Assembly: GCA_002452615.1 (NCBI GenBank)
Contig: DKES01000017.1
Coordinates: forward strand, 19,293-34,073
Source: Patescibacteria group bacterium UBA6816
Lineage (GTDB): Bacteria > Patescibacteriota > Patescibacteriia > UBA2591 > UBA6264
DNA length: 14,781 nucleotides
Direction of reading: 5' to 3'
Shown: positions 11,392 to 14,781 of the stretch, piece after piece
Position numbering within the stretch: the first letter of the stretch is position 1
Layout of the letters: the number at the start of each line of letters is the position of its first letter
Made by a program: the position numbers and the translations under genes
The notes under the pieces: model-generated
Told to the model about the DNA's origin: nothing
The model's input: the letters and a program-made list of their open reading frames with translations, nothing else
The model's database searches: none

Positions 11392-13953
11392 TTAATTAGG
11401 ATTTATAGATGTTGGTGGTTGCTGTTCTTGTTTAAAAACTTGCCCTCTTTCCCTAATTTCTTTTTCAATATTTTCTCGACTAGCCCCATATTTTAATTCT
11501 GATAATTCTTTAATAATCTTAGCTATTTCTGGATTAGAGGGATAAACATCAGCAATATAAGGAGGACGAATATTAAAAGGAGTTAAACTTTGATTATCAA
11601 CTAAAAGCTTAAGATAAGCATGATATTTTTCCATATTAACTAAATCATAAGCGCTAAAAACTGGTTTAAATTCCTGGGATAAAAATTCTGCATCTTCTAC
11701 TCCAACTTTAAAACAAATTAAAGTCCCGACCGTACCAAAAATAGCGTCCCGAACAGAGTTATCCTGATTCTTACCTAACTGACCCAGGTATTGATGGGCC
11801 ATGGTTAAGCAAAGGCGATATTTTCGCGCTTCAGATAAAATAACATTAATGCTTTCAGTAATAAAATTTTGAAACTCATCAATATATAAATAAAAATCTT
11901 TTCTTTTTTCTTCTGGTAAATCAGTGCGCGACAAAGCGGCCATTAAAATTTTTCCCATTAAAACCAATCCTAATAAATAAGCATTCATATCACCAATTCG
12001 GCCCTTGGACAAACTAATTAATAAAATTTTTCTTTCGTCCATTACTTTTCTAAAATTAAAAGCGCTTTTTTGTTGCCCAATAATTGGCCAAAGATAATCA
12101 TTAGAAATGAACTGAGTTAATTTAGAAGTAATATAAGTAGTAATATTAGCTAAACTGGCTTCTCCTCCGGCTTTTTCTGCTTCTTTAATCCAAAAATCAC
12201 GCACACTTTGATTTTGACAATGCTCTAATTTAAAACGCCGAAAATCAGGGTCAGCTAAAACTTTAGGAATTTCCATTAAAGTAGAGCCGCTCTCTGGGTG
12301 TTCCATTAATAAAAGCATGGCGTTACGAATATAATGCTCAAACATAGGACCACCCGTGGCTTTCAAGTCGTACAATTTGTTAAAGATATTTATCATTTCA
12401 TTAATCACAAAGGTTTTTTGTTCTGGATATTGGGGGTCATATTCTAAAAGATTTAAACCCATTGGTCTTTGGATTTGGGCCGGGTCAAAATAAATAACAT
12501 CCTCCCCTCTTTCTTTGGGGATTCTTTCTAAAACCTCTTGGACTAAATCTCCGTGAGGGTCAATCATACAAACTCCATCTCCATTTAAAATATCTTGGAC
12601 AGCCATGTAGGCCATCATTTTTGATTTACCCGTGCCAGTCCGTCCAATAATATAAGCATGACGTTGTCGGTCTTCTCTTTTAAACCGAACTACTTTTTTC
12701 TCTCCGCGATAAACATTTTCTCCGAGAATAATTCCAGAATCAGGTAAGCCTATTGGGGCCGGGGCTTTCTTAGAATTAAGCCATTTAATATTAGGGGTTT
12801 CAGTGGTGGGTAAAGGAAAATGAAAAAGACTGGTTAATTCTTCGGTGTTTAAAACAAAAGAATTTTTCTCGTCAAAACCGCGGTAAATAAAATCTTCAAT
12901 AATTTGTTTTTCTTTTATTTTTGCTTTTCTAAAACCGTTTCCATATTCATATCCTGTATACTGGGCAAAAGAATTAGTAATGTTATCTAAATAACTTTGA
13001 GCCACTTCCCGGCTTTGGGCTGAAACCACTATTCTTATATTAATATCTAATCCAGCTTTATTAGCTTTTTCTTCAATCACTTTGATTATTTCTTGTTCCA
13101 TAGGAGAAAGCTGATGTTTTTTTTCTGGAATTTCTCCGTTTTCTTTTTTAGCGGGAGTAATAAAATTAGAAATTTCTTGTAAAATTTTACTTGAACCAGT
13201 GGCATTAGATTTAAGAGCTTGTTTTAAAGTTTTGCCTTGTTGCATTTCTGAAGCTATTTTAGTGCCTAAACTACGCCAACCAGATTGAGCTGAGCGAGCA
13301 ATAATCTGAATAGCAGCGGCGTCTTCTTCAGCAATTCGACTTAAAGAATTTGTAATCGCATTTAAAGGGTCGGTTTCCATTTTTAAATAAGTTTTAAGAG
13401 GAAACATGGAATAATTTTTCAATTTAAAACTAGTCGCCACCACAGCTCCTTGAGGAAGAAAAATATTATAATCCTCTACTTCTTCTATTTGAGCCGCTGG
13501 ATACTGAGCTTGTAATTGTTGTTCAAAAAATCTTTGTAAACGGCGGGGCACCACCACATAAAAAGCAATTGAACCTTGTTTGTCTGCCACTATTTCAAAA
13601 GAAAAATGGTCTTTTCTTCCTTCTAGCCAATTTTTTAGCCCCTTTTCTGATTTTAACCCGCCTAAATTAGCAAAAAAACTTTCTGTGGGTTGCAAAAGGT
13701 CTTTAATTGTTCTGGCTTGCTCTTCTTTGTCTAATTTTTCCTTGGGAACTCGAACTAAAAGAATGGCATTTTCAAAAGTAAATTTATAACGAGAAACTTT
13801 TTTAAAATATTTCCTTAAAAAATACAAACCTATTAAAACTCCAATTAAAATAAAAAGAGCGACCCAAAACCAAGGATTCAATAAAAATCTCTGGATTTGT
13901 TCGCGCAAATAACCTGTTTCTGAATAAGTAATGTCTAATCTTTCCATTTCCAT
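11392..13953 (-). CDS. membrane-anchored TraG/VirD4-like (DUF87-type) ATPase
   Basis: An 853-residue protein. One membrane helix lies at about 28-46 (NPWFWVALFILIGVLIGLYF), followed by a 380-residue region found in CPR homologues. A P-loop motor domain follows: HAYIIGRTGTGKSKMM with Walker A GRTGTGKS at 437-444, then VCMIDPHGDLVQEVLERIP. Walker B FYLYIDEFQNF lies at about 686-696, and LSEARKYRLCLTMAHQYLGQ (about 704-723) contains the conserved Gln of the TraG/TraD family. Relatives are coupling or translocation ATPases of type IV secretion that move DNA or protein across a membrane. No other T4SS, pilus or relaxase gene is present, so this is probably a stand-alone chromosomal member. It follows the 166-residue gene by 4 bp. 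Confidence 0.85.
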   Translation of the reverse strand: MEMERLDITYSETGYLREQIQRFLLNPWFWVALFILIGVLIGLYFLRKYFKKVSRYKFTFENAILLVRVPKEKLDKEEQARTIKDLLQPTESFFANLGGLKSEKGLKNWLEGRKDHFSFEIVADKQGSIAFYVVVPRRLQRFFEQQLQAQYPAAQIEEVEDYNIFLPQGAVVATSFKLKNYSMFPLKTYLKMETDPLNAITNSLSRIAEEDAAAIQIIARSAQSGWRSLGTKIASEMQQGKTLKQALKSNATGSSKILQEISNFITPAKKENGEIPEKKHQLSPMEQEIIKVIEEKANKAGLDINIRIVVSAQSREVAQSYLDNITNSFAQYTGYEYGNGFRKAKIKEKQIIEDFIYRGFDEKNSFVLNTEELTSLFHFPLPTTETPNIKWLNSKKAPAPIGLPDSGIILGENVYRGEKKVVRFKREDRQRHAYIIGRTGTGKSKMMAYMAVQDILNGDGVCMIDPHGDLVQEVLERIPKERGEDVIYFDPAQIQRPMGLNLLEYDPQYPEQKTFVINEMINIFNKLYDLKATGGPMFEHYIRNAMLLLMEHPESGSTLMEIPKVLADPDFRRFKLEHCQNQSVRDFWIKEAEKAGGEASLANITTYITSKLTQFISNDYLWPIIGQQKSAFNFRKVMDERKILLISLSKGRIGDMNAYLLGLVLMGKILMAALSRTDLPEEKRKDFYLYIDEFQNFITESINVILSEARKYRLCLTMAHQYLGQLGKNQDNSVRDAIFGTVGTLICFKVGVEDAEFLSQEFKPVFSAYDLVNMEKYHAYLKLLVDNQSLTPFNIRPPYIADVYPSNPEIAKIIKELSELKYGASRENIEKEIRERGQVFKQEQQPPTSINPN

Positions 13954-13957
13954 AGTG

Positions 13958-14458
13958 CTAATTTATTTTTTTATTTTTTAAAGCAAGAATTCTTTCTGTT
14001 TTAATTTTTGTTTCTTGCTCTAAAAAGAATTTATTTACCTGAGGAATAATCGCTAACCAATTTTTAATCAAATCTATTATTTTATAAACCACTATTTTAG
14101 CTTGGTTTAATAATCCTTCTATTTTAAAAGCAGTTTCCTCCCCTTCTTCTTTAAACTTAGCCCTTAAATTATCAGGTAAATTCTGATAAATTTCTTCTAA
14201 ATCTTGGGAAAGAATATTTTCAATATTTTTTAGAGTCTCACTTTTAACCTCTGGTTTAATAATTTTCTTTTTAACCGTAGGAAAAGCCACCGCCGGGGTT
14301 TTTTTCGGTTTTTTTTCAGCTATTTTTTCTGAGGGAATAATCTTGGTTTCTTTTTCTTTTACTTCTGGTTGAATAATCTCTTCAGGTTGGTCAAAAGAGG
14401 GTTTTTCTGGACGAGGTTGTTCAGGATTAAAAGAGGGTTCTCTTTTTTCTTCTGCCAT
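13958..14458 (-). CDS. hydrophilic partner-like protein upstream of the ATPase
   Basis: A 166-residue protein of no family I recognise. Residues 1-75 are a disordered Pro/Glu/Lys-rich region with no hydrophobic stretch. Residues 76-166 are predicted helical: TLKNIENILSQDLEEIYQNL, RAKFKEEGEETAFKIEGLL, then an amphipathic helix KIVVYKIIDLIKNWLAIIP with a Lys-rich end. There is no signal peptide. The stop is four bases before the ATG of the ATPase gene, so the two are almost certainly co-translated, and I infer a physical or functional partnership. It is the first gene behind the promoter at 14484. Confidence 0.75.
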   Translation of the reverse strand: MAEEKREPSFNPEQPRPEKPSFDQPEEIIQPEVKEKETKIIPSEKIAEKKPKKTPAVAFPTVKKKIIKPEVKSETLKNIENILSQDLEEIYQNLPDNLRAKFKEEGEETAFKIEGLLNQAKIVVYKIIDLIKNWLAIIPQVNKFFLEQETKIKTERILALKNKKIN

Positions 14459-14483
14459 AAAATAAATTTAAATTATTTTCTTA

Positions 14484-14511
14484 ATTATATAAAAAATTGA
14501 GAAAAAAACAA
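14484..14511 (-). promoter_or_regulatory. promoter of the ATPase-dnaX-serpin operon
   Basis: On the minus strand TTGTTT (14506-14511), a 16-nt spacer and a consensus TATAAT (14484-14489). Start near 14477, leader about 19 nt before the ATG at 14458. All following genes to 8990 have gaps of 4-22 bp and no clear internal terminator, consistent with one transcript. Confidence 0.6.
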
Positions 14512-14525
14512 GAATAAAATTAATT

Positions 14526-14597
14526 TACCGCCACAGGGAATCGAACCCTGGTTTCATGGATGAGAACCATGTGTCCTGACCACTAGACGATGGCGGC
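14526..14597 (-). tRNA. tRNA-Glu (anticodon CTC), CCA not encoded
   Basis: A 72-nt cloverleaf on the minus strand. The acceptor stem is GCCGCCA with TGGCGGT, leaving a G1-U72 wobble at the end. The D arm is GTCT/GGAC with loop AGTGGTCA, the anticodon stem CATGG/CCATG holds loop TTCTCAT (anticodon CTC, reads GAG), and the T arm is CAGGG-TTCGATT-CCCTG. The discriminator is A, and the next bases are AAT, so CCA must be added by the nucleotidyltransferase. Confidence 0.95.
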
Positions 14598-14616
14598 CTT
14601 TATAATTAACATTTAA

Positions 14617-14625
14617 ATCATAACA
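14617..14625 (-). promoter_or_regulatory. extended -10 promoter of tRNA-Glu
   Basis: On the minus strand TGTTATGAT gives an extended -10 (TATGAT at 14617-14622). Transcription would start near 14610, 13 nt before the mature 5' end. The -35 region is T-rich without consensus. Confidence 0.5.
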
Positions 14626-14654
14626 AAAATAAGGGAAAAATAAAAGAGATAAAA

Positions 14655-14676
14655 AAACCGGGAATTTTCCCGGTTT
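14655..14676 (-). terminator. intrinsic terminator of the gene at the right edge
   Basis: A perfect 10-bp stem, AAACCGGGAA (14655-14664) with TTCCCGGTTT (14667-14676). On the minus strand the stem is followed by a U-run (14651-14654 are A on the plus strand). It lies directly behind the stop at 14687 of the partial gene. Confidence 0.85.
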
Positions 14677-14686
14677 GTTCTAAAAA

Positions 14687-14781
14687 TTAAACCTTTTTGT
14701 TTTTCTTGTTTCTGTCGTGATTTTTTCTGAGTCTTTTTCTGGGTTGCCAGGTTGCCACTGGATTAGCGCTAAGAGAAAGAA
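14687..14781 (-). CDS. C-terminal fragment of an unidentified basic protein
   Basis: The last 30 codons of a minus-strand gene entering from the right edge, ending at TAA 14687. The end reads SANPVATWQPRKRLRKNHDR followed by NKKNKKV. It is strongly basic, like the tails of RNA-binding or ribosome-associated proteins, but I do not recognise it. The terminator 10 bp behind the stop shows that a gene ends here. A second frame is also open for 24 codons and overruns into the terminator, so the frame choice is not certain. Confidence 0.4.
   Translation of the reverse strand, partial: LSLSANPVATWQPRKRLRKNHDRNKKNKKV

Noticed and set aside
11392..13953. Conjugative element or integrative plasmid, based on the TraG-like ATPase
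   Set aside because: No relaxase, pilus, VirB4 or mating-pair genes; the neighbours are dnaX and tRNA genes, which suggests a resident chromosomal gene.
1..14781. Recoding of TGA to glycine, as in Gracilibacteria and Absconditabacteria
   Set aside because: All recognised proteins are full length without in-frame TGA, so the standard code holds.

Overview
This is a low-GC, gene-dense window with short intergenic gaps, every clear stop codon TAA, and almost no Shine-Dalgarno sequences. The TGA codon is not reassigned, because full-length proteins read through in standard code. The content suggests a Candidate Phyla Radiation (Patescibacteria, Parcubacteria-like) genome: many small conserved membrane or basic proteins, a CxxC-x17-CxxC zinc-ribbon protein, DUF5654, DUF6485 and DUF3175 proteins, a short gamma-only DnaX, a membrane-anchored TraG/VirD4-like ATPase, and GC-rich palindromic elements inserted even inside a gene. 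The lineage is inferred, not proven.

Left part (1-4423), all on the minus strand: the start of pyruvate phosphate dikinase (runs off the window) with its own promoter; rarA; two short membrane genes (holin-like, LiaF-like); then a probable operon running from a zinc-ribbon gene at 4321 through a DUF2238 membrane protein, a tiny basic ORF, a flavodoxin and a DUF5654 protein to a strong hairpin terminator at 2238-2269. The DUF2238 gene carries a 60-bp in-frame palindromic insertion after codon 10, and its first codons and leader match the 5' end of a 41-residue basic protein gene at 7242.

Middle part (4424-7112), plus strand: an HI0933-type flavoprotein apparently transcribed leaderless, then cysS with a consensus promoter lying against its first ATG, so the second ATG is the real start. 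Both converge on a shared terminator at 7081-7111 with a small minus-strand operon (DUF3175, DUF6485, 41-residue basic protein).

Repeat region (about 7900-8830): roughly 0.9 kb without an intact gene. It holds at least six copies of the core GGTGTCAGGAACC, three other palindrome types, a 71-bp direct repeat, and a DUF6804-like remnant whose 5' end runs into a large REP-type inverted structure. A tRNA-Gln(CTG) lies at its edge; its CCA end is part of a hairpin and its 5' end is duplicated 79 bp away.

Right part (8990-14781), minus strand: a probable operon of a 166-residue hydrophilic protein, an 853-residue membrane ATPase, dnaX and a secreted or membrane-anchored serpin. Upstream are tRNA-Glu(CTC) and a terminator closing an unidentified gene that runs off the right edge. 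No complete new system can be claimed. The best leads are the palindromic insertion/fusion in the DUF2238 gene, the REP-disrupted region, and the ATPase-partner-serpin neighbourhood.
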